A stretch of 64,000 nt of DNA from Pseudomonas sp. DY-1. GTDB taxonomy: Bacteria; Pseudomonadota; Gammaproteobacteria; Pseudomonadales; Pseudomonadaceae. Below the pieces are notes generated by a model, which saw only the letters and a program-made list of their open reading frames with translations, had not been told where the DNA came from and did not search any database. The translations under genes were made by a program, and so were the position numbers. The stretch lies in the NCBI RefSeq assembly GCF_003626975.1, contig NZ_CP032616.1, positions 4,061,001-4,125,000 of the forward strand. The letters run 5' to 3'. Below, piece after piece: positions 1 through 8,017 of this stretch (the first letter of the stretch is position 1; the number at the start of each line of letters is the position of its first letter).

Positions 1-537
1 TGGGACGGCATCCTCGCTGCGCTGGAGTCCAAGCGCCTGGACGTGGTGATCAACCAGGTGACCATCTCCGACGAGCGCAAGAAGAAGTACGACTTCTCCA
101 CCCCTTACACCGTCTCCGGTATCCAGGCGCTGGTGCGCAAGGGCACCGAGGGTGACATCAAGACCTCCGCGGACCTGGCCGGCAAGAAGGTTGGCGTGGG
201 CCTGGGCACCAACTACGAACAGTGGCTGAAGGAAAACGTCCCGCAGGCCGACATCCGCACCTACGATGACGACCCCACCAAGTTCCAGGACCTCAACGTC
301 GGCCGCATCGACGCCATCCTGGTGGACCGCCTGGCCGCCTTCGAAATGGTCGAGAAAACCGGTGGCAAGCTGGCCGTGACCGGCGAACCCTTCTCCCGTC
401 AGGAAGCCGGCATCGCACTGCGCAAGGGCAACCCCGAACTGCTGGCCGCCATCGACAAGGCCCTTGCCAAGCTGAAAGCCGACGGCACCCTGAAAAAACT
501 CTCCGAGAAATGGTTCAAGGCTGACGTGACCCAATGA
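1..537 (+). CDS. tcyJ: L-cystine/polar amino acid ABC transporter substrate-binding protein, 5' truncated
   Basis: The reading frame is open from the first base, so the N-terminus with its signal peptide lies outside the window. About 178 C-terminal residues are present. They show the periplasmic family-3 solute-binding fold: a VVINQVTISDERKKKYDFS segment, then GKKVGVGLGTNYEQWL, and an end typical of the group (LKADGTLKKLSEKWF). The stop overlaps the next start (ATGA), and a permease and an ATPase follow in the same frame order as the E. coli tcyJ/fliY-yecS-yecC type. Family and order make L-cystine or a similar polar amino acid the likely ligand. Substrate is an inference; membership of the polar amino acid uptake family is firm. 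Confidence 0.8.
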   Translation, partial: WDGILAALESKRLDVVINQVTISDERKKKYDFSTPYTVSGIQALVRKGTEGDIKTSADLAGKKVGVGLGTNYEQWLKENVPQADIRTYDDDPTKFQDLNVGRIDAILVDRLAAFEMVEKTGGKLAVTGEPFSRQEAGIALRKGNPELLAAIDKALAKLKADGTLKKLSEKWFKADVTQ

Positions 538-1202
538 TCGACGCAAGCCTTCAACTTGCGCTGGATTCCGCGCCCTTCCTGTTGAAGGGCGCGGTCTTTA
601 CGGTAGTACTGAGCCTCGGCGGCATGTTCTTCGGACTGCTGCTGGGCTTCGTCCTCGCCCTGATGCGCCTATACGGTTTCACCGCCCTGCAATGGCTGTC
701 GCGGATCTACGTTTCGTTCTTCCGCGGCACGCCACTGCTGGTGCAGTTGTTCATGATCTATTACGGCCTGCCGCAGCTGGGTATCCAGCTCGAACCGCTA
801 CCCGCTGCGCTGATCGGCTTCTCGCTGAACATGGCCGCCTACACCTCGGAGATCCTCCGCGCCGCCATTGCCTCCATCGACCGGGGCCAATGGGAAGCCG
901 CCGCCAGCATCGGCATGAGCCGTACCCAGACGCTGGTCCGTGCCATCCTGCCGCAGGCTGCGCGCACCGCCCTGCCGCCACTGGGCAACAGCTTCATCTC
1001 GCTGGTCAAGGACACGGCCCTGGCCGCCACCATCCAGGTGCCGGAACTGTTCCGCCAGGCGCAGTTGATCACCGCGCGCACCTTCGAAATCTTCACCATG
1101 TATCTGGCCGCCGCGCTGATCTACTGGGTGCTGGCCACCGTGCTGTCGCATTTCCAGAGTCGCCTAGAGGCGCGGGTCAACCAGCATGAGCAGGACAGCT
1201 GA
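534..1202 (+). CDS. tcyL: L-cystine-type amino acid ABC transporter permease
   Basis: A 222-residue inner-membrane protein of the HisM/YecS family. Hydrophobic segments are visible near residues 15-45, 55-75, 85-105 and 190-210. The cytoplasmic EAA loop that contacts the ATPase reads [21 protein letters not shown] around residue 121. It begins four bases inside the preceding binding-protein gene and its TGA overlaps the ATG of the ATPase gene, so translation is coupled across the operon. It would form a homodimeric channel for the amino acid delivered by the binding protein. Exact substrate is inferred from gene order only. Confidence 0.85.
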   Translation: MIDASLQLALDSAPFLLKGAVFTVVLSLGGMFFGLLLGFVLALMRLYGFTALQWLSRIYVSFFRGTPLLVQLFMIYYGLPQLGIQLEPLPAALIGFSLNMAAYTSEILRAAIASIDRGQWEAAASIGMSRTQTLVRAILPQAARTALPPLGNSFISLVKDTALAATIQVPELFRQAQLITARTFEIFTMYLAAALIYWVLATVLSHFQSRLEARVNQHEQDS

Positions 1203-1948
1203 TGATCACCGTCCGTAACCTGACCAAATCCTTCAAAGGCCAGGAGGTGCTCAAGGGCATCGACCTGACCATCGAGCCGGGCGAAGTGGTGGCCATCATC
1301 GGCCCCAGCGGCTCGGGCAAGACCACCTTGCTGCGCTGCCTCAACCTGCTGGAAGTGCCCAGTGGCGGCTTGATTAAGGTGGGCGACATCGAAATCGACG
1401 CGAGCAAGCCGCTGAAACAGCAGCAGACGCTGATCCGCAAGCTGCGTCAGCACGTCGGCTTCGTCTTCCAGAACTTCAACCTCTTCCCCCATCGCACCGC
1501 GCTGGAGAACGTCATCGAAGGTCCGGTGGTGGTGAAGAAGGAACCCCGCGAGCGCGCCGTCGAGAAGGCACGCAAGCTGCTGGCCAAGGTTGGCCTGGCG
1601 GGCAAGGAAGATGCCTACCCCAAGCGCCTCTCCGGCGGCCAGCAACAGCGTGTGGCCATCGCCCGCGCCCTGGCCATGGAGCCTGACGTGATCCTCTTCG
1701 ACGAACCCACCTCGGCGCTCGACCCGGAGCTGGTGGGCGAGGTGCTCGCCACCATTCGCGGCCTGGCCGAAGAGAACCGCACCATGGTCATCGTCACCCA
1801 CGAAATGAGCTTCGCTCGTGACGTGGCCAACCGCGCGATCTTCATCGACAAGGGCGTGATCGTCGAACAGGGCGACGCCAAGGCTCTGTTCAGTGCGCCG
1901 AAGGAAGAACGTACCAAGCAGTTCCTGAGCAAGTTCCTCGGCAGCTGA
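1202..1948 (+). CDS. tcyN: L-cystine-type amino acid ABC transporter ATP-binding protein
   Basis: A 248-residue ABC ATPase of the polar amino acid class. Walker A GPSGSGKT is at residues 34-41. The signature [15 protein letters not shown] precedes Walker [14 protein letters not shown], and the switch histidine is in [10 protein letters not shown]. The insertion [27 protein letters not shown] matches YecC/GlnQ-type subunits. Its ATG overlaps the permease stop by one base. It powers the importer encoded just upstream. No terminator was recognised after the stop; a repeat-rich gap follows. Confidence 0.88.
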   Translation: MITVRNLTKSFKGQEVLKGIDLTIEPGEVVAIIGPSGSGKTTLLRCLNLLEVPSGGLIKVGDIEIDASKPLKQQQTLIRKLRQHVGFVFQNFNLFPHRTALENVIEGPVVVKKEPRERAVEKARKLLAKVGLAGKEDAYPKRLSGGQQQRVAIARALAMEPDVILFDEPTSALDPELVGEVLATIRGLAEENRTMVIVTHEMSFARDVANRAIFIDKGVIVEQGDAKALFSAPKEERTKQFLSKFLGS

Positions 1949-2017
1949 TGCGGCGGGTCCTTGTCGGGGCGAATAAATTGGATATGTCTGCACGACGTGT
2001 TGTAGGCAGCTGCATTG

Positions 2018-2079
2018 CCTGTAGGAGCTGGCTTGCCAGCGAATGGCGGCGTTTCACTGGCATGCCAGCTCCTACAAGG
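2018..2079. repeat. Inverted repeat (REP-like), TGTAGGAGCTGGC arms
   Basis: TGTAGGAGCTGGC at 2020-2032 is matched by GCCAGCTCCTACA at 2064-2076, a 13-bp perfect inverted repeat with secondary pairing around GCTTGCCAGC. It lies in the 358-bp gap between the cystine ATPase gene and the MFS gene. That gap holds only this repeat and the next one; no gene was seen in it. Confidence 0.7.
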
Positions 2080-2128
2080 CGCTTGGCCCGAGGGTAAATC
2101 TCTCGCAACAGCTCACGCAGACATAGCC

Positions 2129-2206
2129 AATTCATTCGCCAAGCAGGCCTGCCATTCGAGCATTCATGGGGCAGCTACGCTGCCCTTGGCGAATGAGTTC
2201 GCCACT
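2129..2206. repeat. REP-type palindrome pair
   Basis: ATTCATTCGCCAAG near the left end is complementary to CTTGGCGAATGAGTT near the right end, with GGCAGCTACGCTGCC nested between. The GCGAATTCATTCGC core recurs near 18.7, 18.9, 27.6, 40.0 and 42.6 kb, so it belongs to the dispersed REP family of this genome. Confidence 0.7.
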
Positions 2207-2306
2207 ACAGGATTCGCGCCCCATCCGTTCCATCGGTAAGCCCCCTGCAAGGAAATGCGCGTAGAATCCGCGCCCCTCGCAATACAGCCCCTCCACCGGA
2301 ACACGC

Positions 2307-3494
2307 ATGAACCCGAGCACCCTCCTCTCTCTGCCGCTGCTGGCCCTCGCCCTGGGCGGCTTCGTCGTTGGCAGCAGCGAATTCATCATCATGGGCCTGC
2401 TGCCCGAAGTGGCCAGCGACCTCCAGGTCAGCCTTTCCGACGCCGGCTTGCTGGTCAGCGCCTACGCCATGGGGGTGGTGATCGGTGCGCCATTGCTGGG
2501 TCCGCTGCTCGGCCGCCTGCCGCGCCGCCAGGCGCTGCTCTGGCTGATGGGTGCCTACGCCCTGGGCAACCTCGGCTGCGCCCTGGCACCCAACTACGAG
2601 TGGCTGTTGGCGATGCGCATGTTCACCGCCTTCAGCCACGCCGGCTTCTTCGGCTGCGCCACCCTGCTCGCCGCCGAACTGGCACCCCCGCACCGCCGGG
2701 CTTCGGCCATGGCCCTGGTGCTCAGCGGCCTTACCATCGCCAACGTGCTCGGCGTTCCTGCCGGCGCCTGGCTGGGCCAGGCCACCAGTTGGCGGGTGAC
2801 CTTCATGGTGGTAGCGGCCCTCGGTTTCCTCACCCTGCTGGCGCAAGCACTCTGGCTGCCCGCCACGCCCAAGCCACAAACCAATGCCGCCGGCGCCTGG
2901 GACGGCATCTTGCGGCGCCCGGTGCTGCATGCGCTGTTCGTCTGCAGCCTCTCTTCGGTGGCGCTGTTCGGCGTGTTCACCTACATCAGCCCGCTGCTGC
3001 GCGATGTCTCGGGCTTCAGCCCGGAACACGCCAACTTCGCCCTGCTGCTGTTCGGCATCGGCTTGACCGTGGGCAACCTGCTGGGCGGGCGCCTGGCCGA
3101 CAAGGGATTCCGCTATGCACTGCCGATGGCCTTCACCGTGAGCACGTTGTGCCTGCTGGGGCTGTTCGTCTTCGCGCAGATTCCGGTCCTCGCCCTGGGC
3201 TGCCTGTTCCTCTGGGGCGTGGCCAGCTTCGCCATTTCCTCGCCGCTGCAATTGCTGCTGGTCGAGCAGGCTGGCGAATCGGCGAGCCTCGCCGCCACCC
3301 TCAGCCACGCAGCATTCAACCTGGGCAACGCCAGCGGCGCCTTCCTCGGTGGCCTCTGGCTGAGCAGCATGGGGCTGTCCAATCTGCCGCTGATGGGCGT
3401 GGGGGTGCTGGCATTGACCATCCTCGTCTGCCTTCCACTGCCGCGCTTGCGCGCGGTACGTGATCGGCTCAAGGAAAGCGGACAGATTCACTGA
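2307..3494 (+). CDS. MFS transporter, drug/sugar-efflux type (AraJ/YdhP-like)
   Basis: A 395-residue membrane protein with about twelve hydrophobic segments. The N-terminus GGFVVGSSEFIIMGLLPEVA and the loop LLGRLPRRQALL fit the DHA1 arabinose-efflux/purine-efflux branch of the major facilitator superfamily. It sits alone between a repeat-rich gap and an unrelated small gene, without an adjacent regulator on either side that would suggest a substrate. The ATG has only a weak upstream Shine-Dalgarno sequence. Proton-driven export of a small molecule is expected; the substrate cannot be read from the sequence. Confidence 0.75.
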   Translation: MNPSTLLSLPLLALALGGFVVGSSEFIIMGLLPEVASDLQVSLSDAGLLVSAYAMGVVIGAPLLGPLLGRLPRRQALLWLMGAYALGNLGCALAPNYEWLLAMRMFTAFSHAGFFGCATLLAAELAPPHRRASAMALVLSGLTIANVLGVPAGAWLGQATSWRVTFMVVAALGFLTLLAQALWLPATPKPQTNAAGAWDGILRRPVLHALFVCSLSSVALFGVFTYISPLLRDVSGFSPEHANFALLLFGIGLTVGNLLGGRLADKGFRYALPMAFTVSTLCLLGLFVFAQIPVLALGCLFLWGVASFAISSPLQLLLVEQAGESASLAATLSHAAFNLGNASGAFLGGLWLSSMGLSNLPLMGVGVLALTILVCLPLPRLRAVRDRLKESGQIH

Positions 3495-3618
3495 CGAGCG
3501 CGCGGAGATCGATTCGGAAGCACTCCCCACGCGCTTATTCGCAATGGATCGCTCGCGCCGCACCGGGCGAACTAGCATTCGGCTTGGCTGATTCGCCGAT
3601 ATCAACGGAGCGCGCGAA

Positions 3619-3993
3619 ATGACTGCCCACGAGACTGACCAAGACGCCATCCACCGCGTCGTGCGCGACTATGTCGAAGGCATGGTGTTCGCCGACGAAC
3701 ACCGTCTGCGCCGTGCCTTTCACCCGCAGAGCCGCATCATCGGCCACTTCCAGGGCGAGCTCGAATGGCTCTCGGTAGACGACTTCGCGGGCGCCATCCT
3801 CGACGCCGGCCCGGTGCTGGCTGAAGACGAAACGCCCGTCTGGACTATCCAGGCGCTGGACATCACCGGCGACGCCGCCTCGGCGAAGGTAGTCGACGAC
3901 TACGCCGACATGCGCTTCACCGACTTCCTCTCGCTGCTGAAAATCGGCGGTCGCTGGAGCATCATCAACAAGCTCTACTACCTGCACGAGTAG
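3619..3993 (+). CDS. NTF2-like / putative lumazine-binding family protein
   Basis: A 124-residue soluble protein with the look of the NTF2-like fold: HRVVRDYVEGMVFADEHRLRRAFHPQS at the start, then alternating strands (IIGHFQGELEWLSVDDF, TPVWTIQALDITGDAASAKV), ending WSIINKLYYLH. The family covers small ligand-binding proteins and ketosteroid-isomerase-like enzymes, often called putative lumazine-binding. A GGAG motif lies nine bases before the ATG. No operon partner is evident: the next gene is convergent. Biological role unknown. Confidence 0.65.
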   Translation: MTAHETDQDAIHRVVRDYVEGMVFADEHRLRRAFHPQSRIIGHFQGELEWLSVDDFAGAILDAGPVLAEDETPVWTIQALDITGDAASAKVVDDYADMRFTDFLSLLKIGGRWSIINKLYYLHE

Positions 3994-4033
3994 CGCCCGC
4001 CGCAATCTCGAACGGTGGACCGGTGAAGCATGG

Positions 4034-4954
4034 CTACCCTGCCAGCACCTCGGCGAAAAGCTGGCGCAGGTGATCGCGCTCTTCGTCGTTAGCCGCCAGC
4101 CGGCGCAGTTGCACGGCGAGCTGGGCGTAGCCCGGCAACGGTGGAAGGTTGAGGTGCTCGGGGAGAATCTCGACGCCTTCGCTCACCAGCAGGGCGAAGT
4201 GCACGCTGTTCTCCAGCTCACGGGTATTGCCCGGCCAGGGGTAGGCCTCGAGCGCTGACTGGGCTGCTGTGCTGATCAAGGGGAGAGGCAGGTCCAGCCG
4301 CTGGGCGTAGATACCGAGGAAATACTCGGCCAACGGCAGGATATCGTCCGGCCGTTCGCGCAATGGCGGCAGCTCCACCCGTCCCTCGTCCAGGTACTGA
4401 TAGAGCCGCGCATTGAACTTGCCAACGCGCACCGCCTTGGCCAGGTCGATGCTGGTAGCTGCTACCAGACGCACGTCCACCGGGGTCGGCTGGTGGGCGC
4501 CGACGCGAATCACTTCGCGGCTTTCAAGCGCCGCCAACAACTTGGTCTGCAGGGGCAATGGCAGGTCGCCGATCTCATCCAGGTAAAGCGTTCCGCCATT
4601 GGCCGAACCGAACCAACCGGCGCGGCTGCTGGCCGAGCCGCTGTGAGCGCCGGCCGTGTGACCGAAGAGCTCGGCCTCGGCGTAGGCCTTGCTGATGGCG
4701 CTGCAGCTCACCGCCACGAACAGGCCGGGACGGTCGCTGGAACGATGGATCTGTCGCGCCAGCAATTCCTTGCCGGTGCCGGTTTCACCCTGGATCAGCA
4801 CGGGCAGGGTGCTCGGCGCGAGCTGATCGACCTCCTCGCGCAACCGCCGCGAGCGCTCGTCGACGAACACCAGCGCACGGGCGCGGATGCTGAGGGGGCT
4901 GCGGTCGGCATCGGCGAAAGTCAGCAGCGGTTGACCGGGGTTTTCCTTGCTCAT
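4034..4954 (-). CDS. SfnR-like sigma-54 interaction ATPase without DNA-binding domain
   Basis: About 306 residues, mostly one AAA+ sigma-54-interaction domain. Walker A GETGTGKE and Walker B GGTLYLDEIGD are intact. The GAFTGA loop that normally contacts sigma-54 reads GAHSGS. The usual GRFREDLYYRL stretch is KFNARLYQYLDE, followed by a normal LPPLRERPDDI. The protein ends about 40 residues after WPGNTRELEN with no recognisable Fis-type helix-turn-helix. The start at 4954 is set by GGGAG upstream; a longer frame exists but overlaps the neighbour. The overall look, including the ALVFVDERSRRLREEV lead-in, is that of SfnR-type regulators of sulfone/sulfonate use. A functional activator would need altered sigma-54 contact and another DNA-binding partner. 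Confidence 0.65.
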   Translation of the reverse strand: MSKENPGQPLLTFADADRSPLSIRARALVFVDERSRRLREEVDQLAPSTLPVLIQGETGTGKELLARQIHRSSDRPGLFVAVSCSAISKAYAEAELFGHTAGAHSGSASSRAGWFGSANGGTLYLDEIGDLPLPLQTKLLAALESREVIRVGAHQPTPVDVRLVAATSIDLAKAVRVGKFNARLYQYLDEGRVELPPLRERPDDILPLAEYFLGIYAQRLDLPLPLISTAAQSALEAYPWPGNTRELENSVHFALLVSEGVEILPEHLNLPPLPGYAQLAVQLRRLAANDEERDHLRQLFAEVLAG

Positions 4955-5022
4955 GGCGAAATCTCCCGCCGGGCCCAGGCTGCGATGCAGCGGGCCCTGA
5001 CGTATTGCTGAATTGGATTGGA

Positions 5023-5604
5023 TCAGGCGCGTTTTCTGGACGATTGCTCGACGCGCGCTTGCAAGCGATAGAGGTGGGCGAAGCCTTGTTCCCAACGGTG
5101 ATGCCCGGACTTCACATTGATGTGCCCGGCGCCGGTGAGGATCGCGGCTTCCGAGCCCCAGTCACGGGCTATTTCCAGCGCTCGCGCGGGGCTGGCCGCA
5201 TGGTCGTTGTCCGAACCCACCAGCAGGCTGGGGAAGGGCAGCAGGTCACGCGGGATGGGCGCGAAGCCCTTGAGCGGCTCGGGGCAACCGGGGCGCTGTA
5301 CATCCGCCGGGGCCACCAGCAGCGCACCACGCACGCGACGCAGTACATCCGGGTCGGACTGTGCGGCCCAGTGGGCCACGGTCACGCAGCCCAGGCTGTG
5401 GGCGATGAGGATCACCGGGGTACGCTCGGCATCGATGGCGCGCTCCAGCGCTTCCACCCAGGACGCACGGTCCGGGTTGTTCCAGTCGGCCTGCTCGACC
5501 CGGGTGGCATTGGGCAGGCTGCGTTGCCAGTGGCTTTGCCAATGCTCGTCGGGGGAGCCCTGCCATCCCGGCAGGATCAGGTAGCGAATGGCCTGGCTGC
5601 GCAT
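5023..5604 (-). CDS. RBBP9/YdeN-family alpha/beta serine hydrolase
   Basis: A 193-residue single-domain hydrolase. It begins RYLILPGWQGSPDEHWQSHW, typical of the RBBP9/YdeN family. The nucleophile is Ser70 in IAHSLGC; a likely acid is Asp in LLVGSDNDHAAS and the base His in GAGHINVKSGH, giving a complete triad. AAGGAGG just upstream fixes the ATG at 5604. It is the upstream gene of a probable two-gene unit with the SfnR-like ATPase, 68 bp before it. An AT-rich inverted repeat lies upstream. Natural ester or amide substrate unknown; the pairing with an SfnR-like gene suggests sulfur or scavenging metabolism, which is inference. Confidence 0.7.
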   Translation of the reverse strand: MRSQAIRYLILPGWQGSPDEHWQSHWQRSLPNATRVEQADWNNPDRASWVEALERAIDAERTPVILIAHSLGCVTVAHWAAQSDPDVLRRVRGALLVAPADVQRPGCPEPLKGFAPIPRDLLPFPSLLVGSDNDHAASPARALEIARDWGSEAAILTGAGHINVKSGHHRWEQGFAHLYRLQARVEQSSRKRA

Positions 5605-5665
5605 GGCGAGCCCTCCTTGCTGAATTTCGATGCTGGGCAGTCTAGGTGCTCGCCATATATCTGTT

Positions 5666-5695
5666 AAGGAATAAGAATTTATTTGCTTATTCCTT
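5666..5695. promoter_or_regulatory. Inverted repeat AAGGAATAAG-N10-CTTATTCCTT, candidate operator
   Basis: Two perfect 10-bp arms (5666-5675 and 5686-5695) flank a 10-base AT-rich spacer, 62 bp upstream of the hydrolase start. A further CTTATT follows at 5701. The size and symmetry suit a LysR-type or similar dimeric regulator; CysB is an attractive candidate because of the sulfur context, but this is not demonstrated. Confidence 0.5.
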
Positions 5696-5741
5696 ATTGG
5701 CTTATTCACTTAAAGTCCCTCTCCGCAGCGCCACGGCCACT

Positions 5742-5790
5742 CTGTAGGATGGGTCGGGCGGCGCTCCGCGAACGGAGCGATACCCATCCA
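5742..5790. repeat. Imperfect inverted repeat (GATGGGT...ACCCATC)
   Basis: GGATGGGT and ATACCCATC flank CGGGCGGCGCTCCGCGAACGG, an inner hairpin. This GTAGGATGGGT...GATACCCATC form is a familiar intergenic repeat in pseudomonads. It lies between the divergent hydrolase and mdcR genes. Confidence 0.55.
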
Positions 5791-5818
5791 CAAACGCGAT
5801 GAAGGCAGCCGGGCGCCC

Positions 5819-6736
5819 ATGCAGATCGACGAAGAACTGACCCTGAAGAAGCTGGAGACCTTCCTCGCCTTCATGCGCAGCGGCAACCTGTCCCGCGCAG
5901 CGGCCGAACTGAACACCAGCAACGTCAGCGTGCATCGCGCCATCCATTCCCTGGAAAGCGCCCTGCGCTGCCCGCTGTTCAAGCATGAAGGCCGCAACCT
6001 GACGCCACTGGAAAGCGCCTATGTGCTGGAAGAGAAAGCGCAGAAGCTGATCCAGGACACCGTCGAAATGGTCCGTCTGACCCGCGAGGCGGCCGGCTTC
6101 TCTGCCGAACGCTTCAAGCTCGGCGCGCTCTATTCGCTGACCGTGAAGACCGTGCCGCAGCTGGTCATGGGCCTGAAGCTGCGACGCAGCGAGCTGAACA
6201 TCGATCTCACCCTGGGCTCCAACGTCGACCTGCTCTACCGCCTGAAGAACATGGAACTGGACGCCATCCTGGTCTCCCTGGATGACAGCGTGAACGACCC
6301 GGATTGCGAGCAACTGCCGCTGTTCTCCGACGAGATCTTCCTCGCCGTCCCCACCGATTCGCCCTTCGCCGACCAGGACGAAGTGGACCTGGCGGACCTC
6401 GCCGACTCCACCTTCATCACCCTGACCCAGGGTTTCGCCACCCACCGCGACGGCGCAAGGGTGTTCCAGCAGGCCGGCTTCGAGCCCAAGGTGGCGATGC
6501 AGGTGAACGACATCTTCACCCTGCTCAGCATGGTCAGTTCCGGGGTCGGCTACGCGCTGCTGCCCGGGCGCATCGCGGCGGTCTACGAAAACAGGGTGAA
6601 GCTGATCCGCCTGCAGGCGCGCTATCGCCTGCTGCAACACATCGGCGTGGTCTTCCTGAAAGCCCGCGAGCGCGACCCGAACCTGCTCGCGCTGATCGCC
6701 GAGTGCCGCATGTACAGCCTGCGCAACGAGGGCTGA
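5819..6736 (+). CDS. mdcR: LysR-family regulator of malonate decarboxylase genes
   Basis: A 305-residue LysR regulator. The N-terminal winged helix spans about residues 8-70 (LTLKKLETFLAFMRSGNLSR...), followed by an effector-binding domain from about 95. It is convergent with the last gene of the mdc/mad cluster and is separated from it by a 15-bp hairpin. This is the place a malonate-responsive MdcR/MalR-type regulator occupies in other pseudomonads. It would bind upstream of mdcA and activate with malonate; the binding site was not identified here. Confidence 0.8.
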   Translation: MQIDEELTLKKLETFLAFMRSGNLSRAAAELNTSNVSVHRAIHSLESALRCPLFKHEGRNLTPLESAYVLEEKAQKLIQDTVEMVRLTREAAGFSAERFKLGALYSLTVKTVPQLVMGLKLRRSELNIDLTLGSNVDLLYRLKNMELDAILVSLDDSVNDPDCEQLPLFSDEIFLAVPTDSPFADQDEVDLADLADSTFITLTQGFATHRDGARVFQQAGFEPKVAMQVNDIFTLLSMVSSGVGYALLPGRIAAVYENRVKLIRLQARYRLLQHIGVVFLKARERDPNLLALIAECRMYSLRNEG

Positions 6737-6738
6737 AA

Positions 6739-6772
6739 CGACAACGCCCCGGCACTGGCCGGGGCGTTGTCG
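6739..6772. terminator. Bidirectional terminator hairpin between mdcR and madM
   Basis: CGACAACGCCCCGGC (6739-6753) pairs perfectly with GCCGGGGCGTTGTCG (6758-6772) around a four-base loop. It lies between two convergent stops, as expected for a shared terminator, although T-tracts are short. Confidence 0.75.
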
Positions 6773-6784
6773 GGCAGGGCGGGG

Positions 6785-7558
6785 TCAGCCCGTGATGCCG
6801 CGCATGGCGAAGAACAGCAGTGACGGCCCGAGCAGACAGCCGAGCGCCGTGTAGAAGGCCGCGGTCAGGCAGCCATAGGGCACCAGTTTCGGATCGGTTG
6901 CGGCCAGGCCGCCCGCCACACCGCTGGAGGTGCCCATCAAGCCACCGAAGATGACCGCCGTGCGCGGGTTGTTCAGGCCGATCAATGGCGCCACGAAGGG
7001 TGTCACCACCATCACCAGGATGGCCTTCACCAGGCCGGCGGCAATGGACAGCGCCATGACCTCGGAGCTGGCGCCGATGGCCGCACCGGTCACTGGGCCG
7101 ACGATGTAGGTGACTGCGCCAGCGCCGATGGTGGTCAGGCTCACCGCATCCGTGTAGCCGAAGGCCAGGGCCACGCCGACACCGGCAACGAACGAAGTAC
7201 CGATGCCGAAGAACAGCGACACCACGCCCGACACGCCGGCACGCTTGAGTTCCTCGATATTCACCCCGAAGGCCGTGGCGACAATGGCGAAGTCCCGCAG
7301 CATCGCACCGCCCAGTAGGCCAATGCCGGACAGCAACGGGATATCCACAAGGCCCTTCTGCCCGCCCGTCATCACGCCGCCGACATAGGACAGCACCAGG
7401 CCGAGGAAGATGGCGATGGCCGAGCCGTGCAGGCGGCCACGGGTGAGCTTGTCGGAGAACCAGTAGGACAGCCACATGGTCACACCGATCACGGCGAAAC
7501 CGCTGATCAGGCCGTAACCGTTGATCACTTTCAGCATGGATTCGTACATGGCGGTCAC
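6785..7558 (-). CDS. madM: Malonate transporter subunit MadM
   Basis: A 257-residue membrane protein with roughly eight hydrophobic stretches. It begins MLKVINGYGLISGFAVIGVTMWLSYW and is rich in glycine near GGVMTGGQKGLVDIPLLSGIGLLGGAMLRD, as in MadM subunits of the MadLM sodium-malonate symporter. It overlaps madL by four bases, so the two subunits are translationally coupled. It is the last gene of the malonate cluster. MadLM substitutes for the single-protein carrier MdcF, which is not present in this window. Confidence 0.9.
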   Translation of the reverse strand: MTAMYESMLKVINGYGLISGFAVIGVTMWLSYWFSDKLTRGRLHGSAIAIFLGLVLSYVGGVMTGGQKGLVDIPLLSGIGLLGGAMLRDFAIVATAFGVNIEELKRAGVSGVVSLFFGIGTSFVAGVGVALAFGYTDAVSLTTIGAGAVTYIVGPVTGAAIGASSEVMALSIAAGLVKAILVMVVTPFVAPLIGLNNPRTAVIFGGLMGTSSGVAGGLAATDPKLVPYGCLTAAFYTALGCLLGPSLLFFAMRGITG

Positions 7559-7956
7559 CGCTGGGCAGGGGTCAGGGATTCAGCGGCGGCCGCCACCGGC
7601 TTCTTTTGCCCGAGCCGGTCGAGCACCGGGACCATGGCGAAACCAAGCACCACCGCGGCGACGCCGGCGAGTATGGCCATGGGGCCGCCGGACAGCGCGC
7701 CAAGCACATTCTGCTGGGCAGCCATGGCGACGACGATGGGGATGTAGATGGCGCTCCAGAACTCCACGCCCACCTCGGACCTGGCACTCATGAGGCCGCG
7801 CTTGTGCAGGTAGCTGCCGACGAATATCAGCAGGAGCATGGCGATACCGACGCCGCCGACATTCGCCGGGACGCCCAGCAGTTTGCCCAGCAGCTCACCG
7901 ATGAACAGGCCTGCCAGGGTGCACAGGGCCAGGAAGGCCACACCGTAGATGATCAT
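7555..7956 (-). CDS. madL: Malonate transporter subunit MadL
   Basis: A 133-residue membrane protein with four predicted hydrophobic segments (VAFLALCTLAGLFIGELLG; VGGVGIAMLLLIFVGSYL; IYIPIVVAMAAQQNVLGAL; VAAVVLGFAMVPVL). It is the small partner of MadM, and both are needed for malonate uptake in Malonomonas. It starts 62 bp after mdcH ends and overlaps madM at ATGA. The short C-terminal tail after the last membrane segment is alanine-rich. Confidence 0.9.
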   Translation of the reverse strand: MIIYGVAFLALCTLAGLFIGELLGKLLGVPANVGGVGIAMLLLIFVGSYLHKRGLMSARSEVGVEFWSAIYIPIVVAMAAQQNVLGALSGGPMAILAGVAAVVLGFAMVPVLDRLGQKKPVAAAAESLTPAQR

Positions 7957-8017
7957 TGTTGTTGTCCTCGCATTCGGGTCGAAGTTGCTTGTTCTTGTCC
8001 TTCGAAGTGCATGGCGG

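Noticed and set aside
1949..2306. CRISPR-like array from repeated GTAGGAGC/GCGAATTC motifs
   Set aside because: The motifs are inverted and irregularly spaced REP-type elements, not direct repeats with uniform spacers. No array was seen elsewhere either.
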